Assembly (NCBI GenBank): GCA_036877525.1
Contig: JAZGTH010000008.1
Coordinates: 11,810,001-11,874,000, forward strand
Length of the DNA stretch: 64,000 bases
Source: Chromobotia macracanthus
Taxonomy: Eukaryota; Chordata; Actinopteri; Cypriniformes; Botiidae
Reading direction: 5' to 3'
The stretch's first letter is position 1; each line of letters begins with the position of its first letter. Positions 53,901 through 64,000 of this stretch are shown piece after piece. A program made the position numbers and the translations under genes. The notes beneath the pieces are model-generated. The model saw only the letters and a program-made list of their open reading frames with translations, was not told the DNA's origin and made no database searches.

Positions 53901-55425
53901 TGATTTTTTTTAGGAGCAAAGCGTTTTAGTCAATGTGAACTCAATATTGACCCCTGCGTTTCTAGTCTTACTGTGAACTATTTTTCATCTGTTTCTAAAA
54001 AAATGCTTAGTACTGTACTGTTACCAAAACAAAATAGCTATGAGGAACATGTGGTTTTAAACTGAAACAGACGTCATCAAAAAAACATAGTTTTAGCTTC
54101 TGTTTAAAGAGTATTCATTCAACCTTTGTTTTCAGCAAGAGTTGAACCAAACATGAAACTGTCTTTAACAGGCTTTATGGTACCTTGCTACAGGACGTGT
54201 AGTGTTTGGAGGCATTCTGTATTCAGCCTCCGACATGTCTTCAGAAACTAAACTGCTGGAAATCTTCCTGCATGTAGCCTTTAAACATCTGGAAATGACT
54301 AGATGAGATTAAAGCCAGTGCGCTGCAAATCTTCAAACATACTGTTTATCAAATCTTGAGCTTACAGACCCTCACTGACAGTTTCCAGATCAGTGTCTGT
54401 GCATATGATCAGACCTTTGTGTATAAAGGTAATAAATGGGTTTCTCTGCTGATGTGCTGTCGTGATGTGAAACTGTTAAAATGACAGTTCTGCATTAGAA
54501 GTCTTACACTGTCACAGATTTAACAAATACTGGTAGCACCAGAGGGACGGGGGGATTTTAAGATTTTGTAACAAAATTGTAGAACAGATTCAATTTTCCA
54601 AGCTTTGTCGGACTTACTGCTGTTTCGCTTTGTTCTCTTTTAGCATCGGCGTAAGAATCTCCTTTCAGAATTGTAGAAGCAAAAACCAGCAGACAATTCT
54701 TAAAAGCAAAGAGACAAAACACACAAGGGAGCATGTCAAAAATCTGAATGAACAGATGTTGTTTTTTAATAACAGAAACAAAATACAAAACGAATTTGGG
54801 AGTCGGTGGAACGACTTCAACATGAATCTTTTCGATTGACGTTGTGGTTCTGGAAACACAAAAACATGTTGGCATGAAACAGGGAATCACAAATGACTGA
54901 AATGTTTCTAAAGTCTAAACGTTTCACATTTTTGTTCTATTTTTATATCCTAGCCATGTTGATTGGAAAGTACGTTTTGAATCTTTTGAAACTTCACAAT
55001 GATGACATCACAAGGGTCACTGAGAACGGGCTGGTCACTATGGAGACCGAAGATGTATTATCCTCGTTCAAGCTAAATATAAAGCATGAGAAATTTAGGA
55101 GATCCAACTATGGTACTGTCTGATCAGAATCCTTAAAAGAATGATTTACCCCCCAAAAAACTGTGCCTTCATTTACCTACATGCTTACCACAAAGGTTTG
55201 AAGAATATTGATGCAGTTGCGTTTAAAATGGCACATGGTTAAGTAAATGAGGACAGAATTTAATTTTTAGGTGAATCTATCCTTTAATCGACAGACCCAG
55301 AGGGACAAACAGAGAAGAAAAAGGATGGTTCCTTATTTGATCTTTTATCCAGTTATGTGTTAAACAGGAAAAGCTCTGAGAGGCTTGAACTAGAAGATAC
55401 GTCAGCACATGCAATCTAGGCTGTG
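53901..55425. other. region between the convergent spopl and nxph2 3' ends
   Basis: No coding exon seen. The right part should hold the nxph2 3'UTR on the minus strand. An ATTAAA on the minus strand at 55259-55264 is a possible nxph2 poly(A) signal but lies inside a repeat. Confidence 0.5.
55132..55287. mobile_element. MITE-like element with imperfect terminal inverted repeats
   Basis: The left end 'ttaaaagaatgatttacccc' and the reverse complement of the right end, 'ttaaaggatagattcaccta', are similar. This is the pattern of the abundant 'TTAAAGGGATAGTTCACCC' elements of cyprinids. Size is about 156 bp, non-coding, inside the likely nxph2 3'UTR. Confidence 0.6.
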
Positions 55426-56172
55426 CTATCCCACAGAAGTATAGGGAGTATCGCTGTGGTAGTTGTAATCTGGGCAGACCTTCTGTACCAGCTTGTAATC
55501 TGCACTGAAGAAGTCAATGTAGATGCAGATGACTTTAAAGGGCTTGGAGCAAAGCCAGGACACATGACTTTGGGTTTGCTCCTGCAAGCAGACCCTGTTC
55601 GGGAAGTCGCTGCAAACAGATGTCCTCTTGCTGCGGTCCGTCTTCTCATATTCCACACGACAATTGAAGCCTTTATTGTCTTTGGGTAGCTCTATCGTTT
55701 CCTGTTGAGTGATCTCAAAATCAACAGCCTTGGAGGGCGGGACCAGGCTGACGGACACGTTGCCCAGCCCCGTGGAATTGTGGCGGAAATAGACGCTGAA
55801 GGTTCCGTTGCCATGGTCGACAATTTTCCCGGTAATAAGAAGGTTCAGCTTGACCGTTTTGATATTGGAATGGAAGTCACCCCAACCGAACATCTTCTTA
55901 AACTTGCCGGTTTTCACATAAGGTCGACGTTTGGCCCTGGAAAGGGTTCCGTCTGTATCAGTGTGGTTGGATAACCATGTCCACAGATCCAGCACTCCAG
56001 TGTCTGAAGCAGCATCACGGCTTTGAACGTTAGATTGGGACGGGCTGGGGAAGAGCCGCAGGGATTTGAGAATCCCTGAATGAGAGCTGTGAGGAGAGAC
56101 GCTTTCCTCCTTATCACCTTCACTCCAACCCTGAGGCGACACGGCTGTTCTGAGCTCTGCTCCACAAGTCAC
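55426..56172 (-). CDS. nxph2: nxph2 second coding exon: pro-region, mature domain and stop
   Basis: On the minus strand the acceptor 'ttgtctctgaag' precedes 56172. The open frame extends further upstream to 56220, but VTCGAE at the acceptor aligns with the VTC of human NXPH1, so I set the boundary there. Stop TAG at 55428-55426. Confidence 0.93.
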   Translation of the reverse strand: MTCGAELRTAVSPQGWSEGDKEESVSPHSSHSGILKSLRLFPSPSQSNVQSRDAASDTGVLDLWTWLSNHTDTDGTLSRAKRRPYVKTGKFKKMFGWGDFHSNIKTVKLNLLITGKIVDHGNGTFSVYFRHNSTGLGNVSVSLVPPSKAVDFEITQQETIELPKDNKGFNCRVEYEKTDRSKRTSVCSDFPNRVCLQEQTQSHVSWLCSKPFKVICIYIDFFSADYKLVQKVCPDYNYHSDTPYTSVG

Positions 56173-58281
56173 CTTCAGAGACAAAACCAGAGAGAGAACT
56201 GAAGTGGTTGTACGTGCCAAAAATATTTAGAAAATAAAGATCCAATCCAGCACACATACAGTGGACATGAAGAAAGATTTACCATAATGCCAACATGAAA
56301 TGACATTCGCAAACAAAGATAAACTAAGACATTCATAGATAGATATATAAATTAAGGTATTCATAAGGAACAGTAATTTATTTACATCTATTGGAAATGG
56401 ATTGAATTATGATAAACAGAAGTATGCACTGGCCCAGAAACCCAAAAAGTGTATTGTCAATTTTAGGCATAAAATATTCAGATTTAAAGGTGAGGTGTAA
56501 TTTCTGTGCCACTAGCAACACCAAACAGAATTTGCAAAAATAATGAATTTTTGCAAACTGGGTTTCCCAAAACCTGAAATAAGCTGAATAACATTTTAAA
56601 ATGACATCACCCCTAATAGATTTTTTAACTGGATTCTACTTAGATTCAATTTAAGGTTAATTAAGGTTTTCCAAACATCATAAACTGATACATGCTGACA
56701 CAACTGCAGAATTAGACGTAACACAAATAAAATGGCAGTTTAAGCGAGAATGTGTCGAGAGAATCAAAGGACCGTCACCCAATAGGAATAACTGAATACA
56801 GAAAGAATGAGAAACTGAAAGCTGCCTCAGACAGTCTTATTTAAAATGATGCAAACAGGATGTAACAGTGTCAGTGAGTTTTCACATCTCCACACACACT
56901 TCACTGCTGCTCACTCCTCTGGAATCTACAGTCTAATATATACAGTACATCCAATTAACATCATTAAATATGAATGAACACAAACAGCACAGGAATAAGC
57001 AGAGTAGACAAATATATGAAGACGCCATGTTGTAAAAAAAGTTTAAATGGAACTGCACGGTAAGAACCTTGAGGAATTGATTTATCGGTAAAGATGTGTT
57101 GAAACAATGTGTATTGTGAACAACACTATAATAAATTAAAGCAACTTGACTTAAGCTAACAGTGGAGGAACAGGGTGGAGCCGCTTGACTCTCGCTGTTT
57201 GTTTGCCCCTTTTAATGAGGCTCAAAAACCTCTCAGTTATCCTATAGCTTTACAGGCATAATCTGATTAACAGACTGAATGTTACTGTTTAATGTGTATA
57301 TGTGCCAACACTCTTTAGCCTTAATCTGTCTGCAGCATTCCTCCAGTGATACAGAGAACCAGGCAAGGCTGATATTTAGAAGACATGCATCATTAATCCT
57401 GTAAACCTCACGATTCAAAAACCATGATGCTGACTGAGAGACGGAACATTTCTACCAGCAAACAAAATGCAAATGTTTGCAAGCGCACAGCCTGATGGGT
57501 AAAAAGTGCTGCTGTATTTAACAGAAGTGTAAACAAATTCAGTCTGACTGCACCCTGTTACTTCCAAATTGTGCAAATTCACATGAATAGAAAACAGCCT
57601 TGATCCTCCGAAAAACCAAAATTAACAAAACAATTTGTCTCAAAAAATAGCAAAGTGGAAACTGGATCATTTTGCTATGCCATAAAATCCCCTCTCAGAG
57701 GAATAATGAACACTTTATTCTTTTCAAAATCATGAAATTTGGGACCTGCTCCTAATCTGACATTTTACAGCTCACGGATATTATTTTTTGCAGAAAAAAA
57801 CAAATGATAAAAGTCTGACTCAGTGTGAGCTATGGAAAGGAAAGTCTCTTGAGAGAAGACTTAAATCTAAGCCATCATTTCATCTTCAGTCGGTTTCTGG
57901 GATAAAACTTTAAATTAACCTCTGCGTGAGCCTGAAGTCAATTCATATGCATAGAAATTAATCTTCGAAAATAAATACACTCACACATACATTCTGTGCT
58001 CCTTTGAGAAATAAGTAAAATTGATGGATTAAAGGCCCTGTGGAAGCAGGATTATTCTAAGATTTATAGAGGAAATGAGACGTGCTGTTACAAAGACACA
58101 GAACAGAGGGATATTCAGGTTATAAATAAAGTCCTGCCTTTTCCTAATAAAACTTTATCCCTGTTTATTAATTTTTAATCACCCACTTCAGCTTCACCCG
58201 CAATCACAACTAATAATACAATGGAAAATACATTGTTCATGAGTACATGTAATAAGATGAACACTCCTAATAGCATGACTA

Positions 58282-58319
<38 letters not shown>

Positions 58320-58460
58320 AATACCAAACAGCAGTAAAGTGACAGATGAAAAGGCTCCTTCATGTTGACTAATCACAAGAAAACAATGAAAAATGAATGA
58401 ACTGAAAACACACACCATGTGCACACAGAGCACCAGCAGCGCAGGGTAACACTGGCACAT
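55426..58460 (-). CDS. nxph2: neurexophilin 2, secreted alpha-neurexin ligand
   Basis: Coding exons on the minus strand: 58460-58416 and 56172-55426, joined in phase 0; 792 nt, 263 residues plus stop (human NXPH2 264). The order is a signal peptide (MCQCYPALLVLCVHM/VTCGAE), a variable pro-region, a basic cleavage site (SRAKRRPYVK), and the conserved glycosylated domain (KTGKFKKMFGWGDFHSNIKT, ITGKIVDHGNGTFSVYF). That domain has N-glycosylation sites NGT, NST and NVS. The C-terminal domain has six cysteines. Neurexophilins bind the extracellular LNS2 domain of alpha-neurexins at synapses. Assignment as nxph2 rather than nxph1 rests on SLVPPSK, the divergent pro-region and the position next to spopl. 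The gene is tail to tail with spopl. Confidence 0.95.
56173..58415 (-). other. nxph2 coding intron
   Basis: A 2.2 kb AT-rich intron without supported exons. It contains a pure (TTA)n run at 58283-58318. Confidence 0.85.
58283..58318. repeat. (ATT)n microsatellite
   Basis: About 12 pure units of ATT inside the nxph2 intron; minus-strand frames through it read poly-Ile. Confidence 0.95.
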
Positions 58461-58515
58461 CTCTGTCTCTTATGAGCCCAGACTTCAGTTCATATAGAGT
58501 CACGTCTCAGTATGC
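58416..58515 (-). CDS. nxph2: nxph2 first coding exon with 55 nt of 5'UTR
   Basis: On the minus strand the acceptor 'gtgtttgcag' precedes 58515, the ATG is at 58460-58458, and the donor CACATG|gtgtgt follows 58416. It encodes the 15-residue start of the signal peptide. Confidence 0.88.
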
Positions 58516-58772
58516 CTGCAAACACAAACACAAACATAAACTGAATCAAATGCACAATATCTCATCTTTAACAGCTGTATGTCTTTTCATAACCTTCCAG
58601 CAACTGTTTTCATGCTGATAGCTGCTGCATCATCATCATCATCATCATCACCGTTTTAACTCTATAAAGTGACTAAATTACTCATGCACATATATATATA
58701 GAGAGAGATAAAGCTGATATCTATGCATATACAGAATAATTCATGTTAAATTGTCATGCACGGATAACTTAC

Positions 58773-59060
58773 CCTTTCACTGCACAGTGAACCGCATGCA
58801 TGTTGGAGGAAGCAGCATCACACAACGCAAAACAACCAACATCACTCCTCGACAGCTCAAACTAAACAAAAACTTCTTTGCATTTGATGAACATTTGATG
58901 AAGACGATCTAATCTTCTTCACCCGGCGTGGCTCTCGTCCAGCTGCATTAAATCCGCTTTGCTCCGCTCATCTGGCCGCCGCAGCACCCACAAGTTCCCT
59001 AACAAGATTACTAGTCTGCTGATGTCGGTGCACACGACTAACTTAACTAAACTAAACTGA
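58773..59060 (-). promoter_or_regulatory. nxph2: nxph2 non-coding first exon and CpG-rich promoter
   Basis: A strong minus-strand donor, AAAGG|gtaagt, ends at 58773, matching the acceptor at 58515. Upstream (about 58920-59060) CpG density rises ('ggccgccgcagcacc'), which suggests the promoter. The transcription start cannot be fixed from sequence; 59060 is only an approximate limit. Human neurexophilin genes also have a non-coding first exon. Confidence 0.6.
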
Positions 59061-59583
59061 ATGAAACTAAACTAAACAGTCCTCAGAGCACAACCCGGGT
59101 TAGTTGAACCCTCGCCCGGGCTTTGTGTCTTATGTGATGCTCTGTGAGTGATCAGTACGCACTGTTGCGGGTTTGAGCCCTACCCCTCAGCCTCAGCACC
59201 AATACCCAGCACTGACGACACTGTCATGTCTTCAGTAAGCATGTTAACCCGTTTAAACCCGCTGTGTGTTAACACTGTTAGACTCACTTTGCTGGTACAC
59301 ATAACAGAGGTTGCCTCACTTGGGGGACACACAGTCGTTCATACATTTATATTAAACATGTTTAATGTGGTTCTCATACTGGAAACGATGAATTGAGCAA
59401 ACAATTAATATGAGCATTAATCAAATGAATATTTGCAGACTGACCGCACAGGTAACCATTAAAAGTTTGTGATTTTAGATGACAAACGTCATGTTTTGTG
59501 CAAGTCTTCACAGTTAAACACGGAGAAAGAGGAGCGGGGAACGCAAGAATGAAGTTTGCTTGTAAAACAGCGCCGCGCAGTGG
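59061..59583. other. intergenic spacer between nxph2 and the unrecognised gene
   Basis: No exon visible; short open frames only. Contains 'actaaactaaactgaatgaa' repeats at about 59040-59080 near the nxph2 promoter. Confidence 0.6.
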
Positions 59584-59757
59584 CTGTGAGATTATTTACA
59601 GATGTGAGATTTATTATTTACAGATGTGAGATTTATTATTTACAGATGTGAGATTTATTACTTACAGATGTGAGATTTATTATTTACAGATGTGAGATTT
59701 ATTACTTACAGATGTGAGATTTATTACTTACAGATGTGAGATTTATTACTTACAGAA
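59584..59757 (-). terminator. 22-bp minisatellite carrying tandem AATAAA signals on the minus strand
   Basis: Eight 22-bp units (starts about 59584, then 59606, 59628, 59650, 59672, 59694, 59716, 59738). Seven of them contain TTTATT on the plus strand, so AATAAA on the minus strand. The array begins about 150 bases beyond the minus-strand stop codon of the unrecognised gene (59908). It is therefore likely in its 3'UTR and may supply its poly(A) signal. Confidence 0.75.
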
Positions 59758-59907
59758 GCGACTACACAACACAAACAATGCAACAGCACAACATACATGA
59801 GCTGAAGGTCCGTTTCACACATCACACAGCTACACAGCTCTTCGGTTACGTGTACAATTAGATCACTGAAAAGAACTGAAAAACTTCCATTGAGGAGAAA
59901 CTCACAG

Positions 59908-60601
59908 TCAGGTTTCTTTAATAATCTTGTTCTCATTTCTCACCGCCGTGGCCAACACGGACATGAAGGTTGCCGTCGGTGCAGCAGGTTTGGTATCACC
60001 AGAGGCTGGGAGTCGTTGGCTTCCTCTGTGCATCTTACGCTTCACGGCGAACAGATCCGTCGGTGTCTTAAAGCCATCCGTATCTTCAAACGTTTCCTGC
60101 AGGCCATTCAAGGCCTTGGTCTTGACACCTTTCTGGAACTCACACATCTCTCTGCTCTCAAGTCTTCGCATAGGTCCTCGATGCTGTTTAACAGTTTCCA
60201 CAGCAACAAGTTTGTGTGTTGTTCGAGGGGTGTCCTCAAACTTTAGCACTCGTCGTGTTGCCTCTACGTCACCGCACACTTCCTGCTTGTCAAATCTGTC
60301 CTGGACGTTCTTCCTTCTCTGTTTGGGCGACACACCTGAGTTCTGCCTGGAACTCGAATTTAATCCTGAAAACTCATCAGCTAGGAGAGATTTCTCTTTC
60401 TGTGTATAACTAACACTGAGCTTGGGTGAAAAAAGCTGCTGGGATAACGTCTTGTTGAGGGAAGACTTCCTTTTAACCGGCTTCCGACCACCAATGGGTG
60501 GCCAGAGAGCAGGACGCTGTCTTTTGCGATGCCGTGGCTTTGCAGTGGTGATGGACAGGTCAGTCTGAATGCAGGTTAAATACTTGCAATGACGCAGATT
60601 C
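59908..60601 (-). CDS. unrecognised gene, last coding exon
   Basis: Minus-strand acceptor 'ttttgtgttcag'. Begins NLRHCKYLTCIQTDLSITT, then the basic RHRKRQRPALWPPIGGRKPV. Ends with a Lys/Arg-rich tail and TAA/TGA-class stop at 59910-59908. Confidence 0.85.
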
Positions 60602-62117
60602 CTGAACACAAAAGTGAACTTCACTTAACATGTAATTGTTGTACTTAATGCTGAGTATTTTCCTTTAACACCACCAACTAACATTCTGTCCATGTTTTGA
60701 CAAAAAGATTTCTATCGCAAGCTGGCTATTTTTCTGGCGATCCAGGTTGAAATATGATAACGGGTAAAGCAAAATATTTTTATATGATTATTTTTATATT
60801 AGATATTTAAGATACATTTTTAAGAAAACAAACCAATTCTTGACTTTGCCAAAGACCATTTTGGAGGTATAAGCAGAATAATAAAATTCTCAACAAGCAA
60901 AAAAACAAAAAAAACCAAAAGTATAGAGTCAAAACCTTTGGGGTAACATCTCTGAGCGTTAAACACTAAAACCTTCTCCTGGCACTACAGGACTAATAAA
61001 ACTTCACAGGTTTTTGTTGGGGTGTGTACATGAGTCAGTATTAAGCTGATTCTAATTTCACCCTGATACTGAAAGCCATCTGGACTCACCGCTGCTGAAA
61101 CACATGAGGTCTGGAGCAGATGCTCTGAGTTCTGTTTCTGGAGCCTTGAACTGCCAGCTTTGTGATCTGAATCAGGCTTGTCCACAATAACCTGAAAGTC
61201 GACGTCAAACAATTCAGATTTACATTTACATTCATGCATCTGGCAATAAACAAAGCTTCAATATAATTTTTAAAATATTATCATGACATTAATTTTTCAC
61301 CGCTACATACCCCTTCTCTCTATGACGACGTGTTTGAGGGTGCCACTTCTTAAGAAGAACCCACTGGTCACATGATAAAGATGCTGGATCTAATACACAA
61401 GAACACAAAATAATAAACATACACATATATCAAAGCCTCGCTTCTCGAAACAGACCATCAGAAATGCTTACTGTTGTTGCTGTTCTTTGTTTTAGGAGGC
61501 GGCTGTCGTCTCATCTTGGCAAAAAGACTCTCGCATTCTCTGCATCTGGCAGTATTAGCAGCTACATTAGGGGAGCTGGGACCTGATCGCACTGAGAAAT
61601 CAGAACCGGATTCACCAAATGGCGATTCAGATTCTTCAATGCTTTCTCCTGGAGATTCAACAGGGCTTCTAGATCTTGTCTGTAGATCAGTGGTGTTACT
61701 CATCAATCTGAGGTCTCCCAGTGTGTCTTCAGCCATTGCACCTGGAGCCAGGGAGACCTTCTCAACAGTTTCTGATGAGTTCCTTTGTGATTCCTCAAAC
61801 CTCTTCATCTCGTTTTCTTTACTCAACTGTTTTGGTGCATCGCCTCTACCCGTTCCCGGTGGCTGATGTTTCACATCTTTAATACCCAACCCATGATCTT
61901 CTGTTTTTTTGATGCTTAGGTCAAGAACATTCTCATCCGACTGGCTCGAGTCAGAGTCACTTACCACCACAGAACTGATCCCAGAGCTGGTGGAACCTAT
62001 GTTTTCCTTGAAGGACCAGGGTTTTGAATCCCTGTTGCTCTCCGGTGCTTTGAGGTCCTTGACATTGTGGCGCTGTTGCTGACGCCCTTTAAAGACGTAG
62101 GCTCGTCGTAGTTTCAT
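59908..62117 (-). CDS. unrecognised protein, Ser-Pro-rich and basic, probably nuclear
   Basis: Coding exons on the minus strand: 62117-61472, 61389-61311, 61191-61090, 60601-59908. All are GT-AG with matching phases (1, 2, 2); 1521 nt, about 506 residues. The start ATG at 62117 is the first in the frame of the exon that begins at 62162. The true start could be in an upstream exon, since the frame stays open to that acceptor. The N-terminal half is acidic and Ser-rich with many SP sites (RSRSPVESPGESIEESE) and two KEN tripeptides (FKENIG, SKENEM). Next come a cysteine pair (ARCRECESLFAKMRRQPPPK) and a conserved-looking core across exons 2-4 (SCDQWVLLKKWHPQTRR, LLWTSLIQITKLA, RPHVFQQRNLRHCKYL). 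The C-terminal half is basic and disordered-looking. I do not recognise the family. The KEN boxes and SP sites only hint at cell-cycle control. Confidence 0.8.
61090..61191 (-). CDS. unrecognised gene, third coding exon
   Basis: Acceptor 'cgactttcag', donor CAGCG|gtgagt. Of the three frames only LLWTSLIQITKLAVQGSRNR...FQQR fits both neighbours' phases. The frame VIVDKPDSDH is also open but out of phase. Confidence 0.75.
61311..61389 (-). CDS. unrecognised gene, second coding exon (79 nt)
   Basis: Acceptor 'cttgtgtattag', donor AAGGG|gtatgt. Encodes PASLSCDQWVLLKKWHPQTR then RHREKG. Phase 1 in, phase 2 out, linking the flanking exons exactly. Confidence 0.75.
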
Positions 62118-62162
62118 CGAGATGGATCTGGAAGTGACCTCACTGATAAACAACACGTTCAC
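61472..62162 (-). CDS. unrecognised gene, first visible coding exon
   Basis: Acceptor 'cttcatcgcag' before 62162, donor AACA|gtaagc after 61472. The frame from the acceptor reads VNVLFISEVTSRSISMKLRR, with the first Met at 62117. Whether residues before that Met are translated is open. Confidence 0.75.
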
Positions 62163-62911
62163 CTGCGATGAAGTACAGGAAAACGTCAACATTTCGCCAC
62201 ACAAACATCTATGAAGAAAACTCAATGTCGGGAAAGATCACAATGTACTCCTCAAACAAAAGATCACTTTCAGGTCATATCCTGACTGTCGTCTGGGAGG
62301 AAAGTTAACGAGGTAATGAAAGCTTTCCCTGAAAACAACAATCATCTGTGACCAAATCCAACAAAACCAACCAACTAACTAACCAACCCAGGTGTGTCAA
62401 CAACTAACTGCTCGTTTGGTGTGCGTTTATTCCCTAAACAGTCAACAAAGTTCTGTATAAGTCACCATTTAGATGTTACAACACAATCAATCAATGAGTA
62501 TAACAATTATAACACATCCTGCCTACTGAGGGACAATCTTGTGTTAGCAACTCAACGCGTAAGTTTATGATTTGAGACACCACCGCAGCGTTCAAGCACG
62601 AAACAACCTTACTAAACGTAATTAATGTTCAGCATTGTAAAATTAATGTTCAGCATTATGTTTATTTGGTTGATAAACACCGAATCACCTCACGGATCTC
62701 TGTTACACCCGCAGCTCTTCTGAATTAAACGCTTTCCCTCCTGAAGTCCCACACCGGGTGTGATGCAGGACGTGACGCCGATTCTCACTCTCTGTCGACG
62801 TGTCGGTGTCCCGTGTGTTTAGAAAGGGTCATCGTTTTAATCGTTTTAATCATTTTAATCGTTTTAAACGGGCAGTTTTGCGGCTTCACGACACGCCGTC
62901 ACTCCGGTTAC
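62163..62911 (-). other. probable 5' intron of the unrecognised gene
   Basis: No supported coding exon. It contains a 10-bp tandem repeat 'atcgttttaa' (four copies, about 62830-62869). Confidence 0.45.
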
Positions 62912-63010
62912 CTCAGTCACGAGCTCGGTCACGCGCGCGCGCGCGCCCCCAGACGGAACCGGAAGCTGAACTTCCACCACAGAGCCAAAATCCACCGAAG
63001 CGCTTTACAG
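62912..63010 (-). promoter_or_regulatory. candidate promoter and non-coding first exon of the unrecognised gene
   Basis: CpG-rich. It holds an ETS-type site ACCGGAAG at 62958-62965 and a (CG)n run at about 62932-62946. A minus-strand donor GACTGAG|gtaacc ends at 62912. The pairing with the acceptor at 62162 is inferred only. Confidence 0.45.
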
Positions 63011-63059
63011 AAGGAGCTTATTAAAAGTGAATAACAACAGTGACAAAACAAAACCAGTC

Positions 63060-63812
63060 ATAAAGCATTCCTCCATCACTTATTCCTCCATCACTTATCC
63101 TCCATCACTTACTCCTCCATCACTTATCCCTCCATCACTTATCCCTCCATCACTCCAGCATTCCTCCATCACTTATTCCTCCATCACTCCAGCATTCCTC
63201 CATCACTTATCACTCCATCACTTATCCCTCCATCACTCCAGCATTCCTCCATCACTTATTCCTCCATCACTCCAGCATTCCTCCATCACTTATTCCTTCC
63301 ATCACTTATTCCTCCATCACTCCAGCATTCCTCCATCACTTATTCCTTTATCACTTATTCCTCCATCACTCCAGCATTCCTCCATCACTTATTCCTCCAT
63401 CACTCCAGCATTCCTCCATCACTTATTCCTCCATCACTCCAGCATTTCTCCATCACTTATTCCTCCATCACTCCAGCATTCCTCCATCACTTATTCCTTT
63501 ATCACTTATTCCTCCATCACTCCAGCATTCCTCCATCACTTATTCCTTTATCACTTATTCCTCCATCACTTATTCCTCCATCACTCCAGCATTCCTCCAT
63601 CACTTATTCCTCCATCACTCCAGCATTCCTCCATCACTTATTCCTCCATCACTCCAGCATTCCTCCATCACTCCAGCATTCCTCCATCACTTATCCCTCC
63701 ATCACTCCAGCATTCCTCCATCACTAATTCCTCCATCACTTATTCCTCCATCACTCCAGCATTCCTCCATCACTTATTCCTCCATCACTCCAGCATTCCT
63801 CCATCACCTATC
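63060..63812. repeat. minisatellite built from 'cctccatcact' units
   Basis: About 750 bp in which 'tcctccatcact' alternates with 'ccagcat' or 'tatt' connectors, giving a higher-order period of roughly 31-36 bp. The plus-strand frame 63027-63935 stays open through it (302 residues of Ser-Ile-Thr-Tyr/Pro-Ala-Phe-Leu repeats) because no unit contains an in-frame stop. I regard it as non-coding. Confidence 0.95.
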
Positions 63813-64000
63813 ACACGTTACAGCAGGATAATAAACACAAACATTGAGATTCATTACGTTTTATTTGCATGTGGTCATTGCTCATTGGAGGTTAATATAC
63901 AGTGTATTTCCCTTTTAAAGAAGTCATTTTTGTAAACAGGACCAAACAGGATAAATGTACACATAAATGCTAAAGCTCAGTCACATCAGCGGAGACACAA
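63813..64000. other. right end of the window
   Basis: AT-rich unique sequence with no feature that I can support. Confidence 0.6.

Noticed and set aside
58194..58415. Extension of the nxph2 first exon frame into poly-Ile
   Set aside because: This is the intron read through a (TTA)n microsatellite; the donor is at 58415.
60985..61239. Frame VIVDKPDSDH for the third exon of the unrecognised gene
   Set aside because: It is open between the same splice sites, but its phase (0/0) does not fit the neighbouring exons, whereas the LLWTSL frame fits on both sides.

Overview
This window is vertebrate nuclear DNA, most likely from a cypriniform (carp or zebrafish-like) ray-finned fish. The genes have many small GT-AG exons, are AT-rich between exons, and contain long (CT)n, (GA)n and (TG)n microsatellites. 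They also carry short dispersed repeats of kinds common in cyprinid genomes: small elements with GGATAG-TTCACC-like ends, elements with CCCAGCTAACA ends, 'tagcaaccacctag' arrays, and a tRNA-derived SINE with a 'ctgtaagtcgctt' tail.

Four protein-coding genes were assembled exon by exon, checking splice sites and reading phase. (1) thsd7b (+ strand, coding 7788-34187, 27 coding exons) encodes a membrane-anchored protein with many thrombospondin type-1 repeats. Every junction from exon 2 to exon 27 keeps phase. Exon 1, the signal peptide exon, ends one base out of phase. (2) spopl (+, coding 49986-52964, 10 coding exons, 392 aa) is a MATH-BTB-BACK substrate adaptor of CUL3 ubiquitin ligases. (3) nxph2 (-, coding 55426-58460, 2 coding exons, 263 aa) is a secreted neurexophilin. 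(4) An unrecognised gene on the - strand (59908 to about 62117, 4 coding exons, about 506 aa) encodes a low-complexity, Ser-Pro-rich, basic, probably nuclear protein.

Layout: 1-7756 is non-coding DNA upstream of, or in the 5' part of, thsd7b. 7788-34187 is thsd7b with a 6.6 kb first intron and a dense exon block from 22.7 to 34.2 kb. 35.2-47.4 kb is intergenic with an isolated CpG-rich block at 44.1-44.4 kb. The probable spopl promoter is near 47.4-47.6 kb. spopl and nxph2 are tail to tail. nxph2 and the unrecognised gene are both on the minus strand. A 750 bp minisatellite lies near the right end.

The order thsd7b-spopl-nxph2 matches human 2q22 (THSD7B-HNMT-SPOPL-NXPH2), but I see no HNMT here. 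The genes do not form a functional system; they share an old conserved neighbourhood. The most notable observations are the one-base frame break in thsd7b exon 1, a GC-AG intron in front of the 54-nt spopl exon that separates SPOPL from SPOP, a tandem array of minus-strand AATAAA signals behind the unrecognised gene, and that gene itself. I found no clear new biological system.
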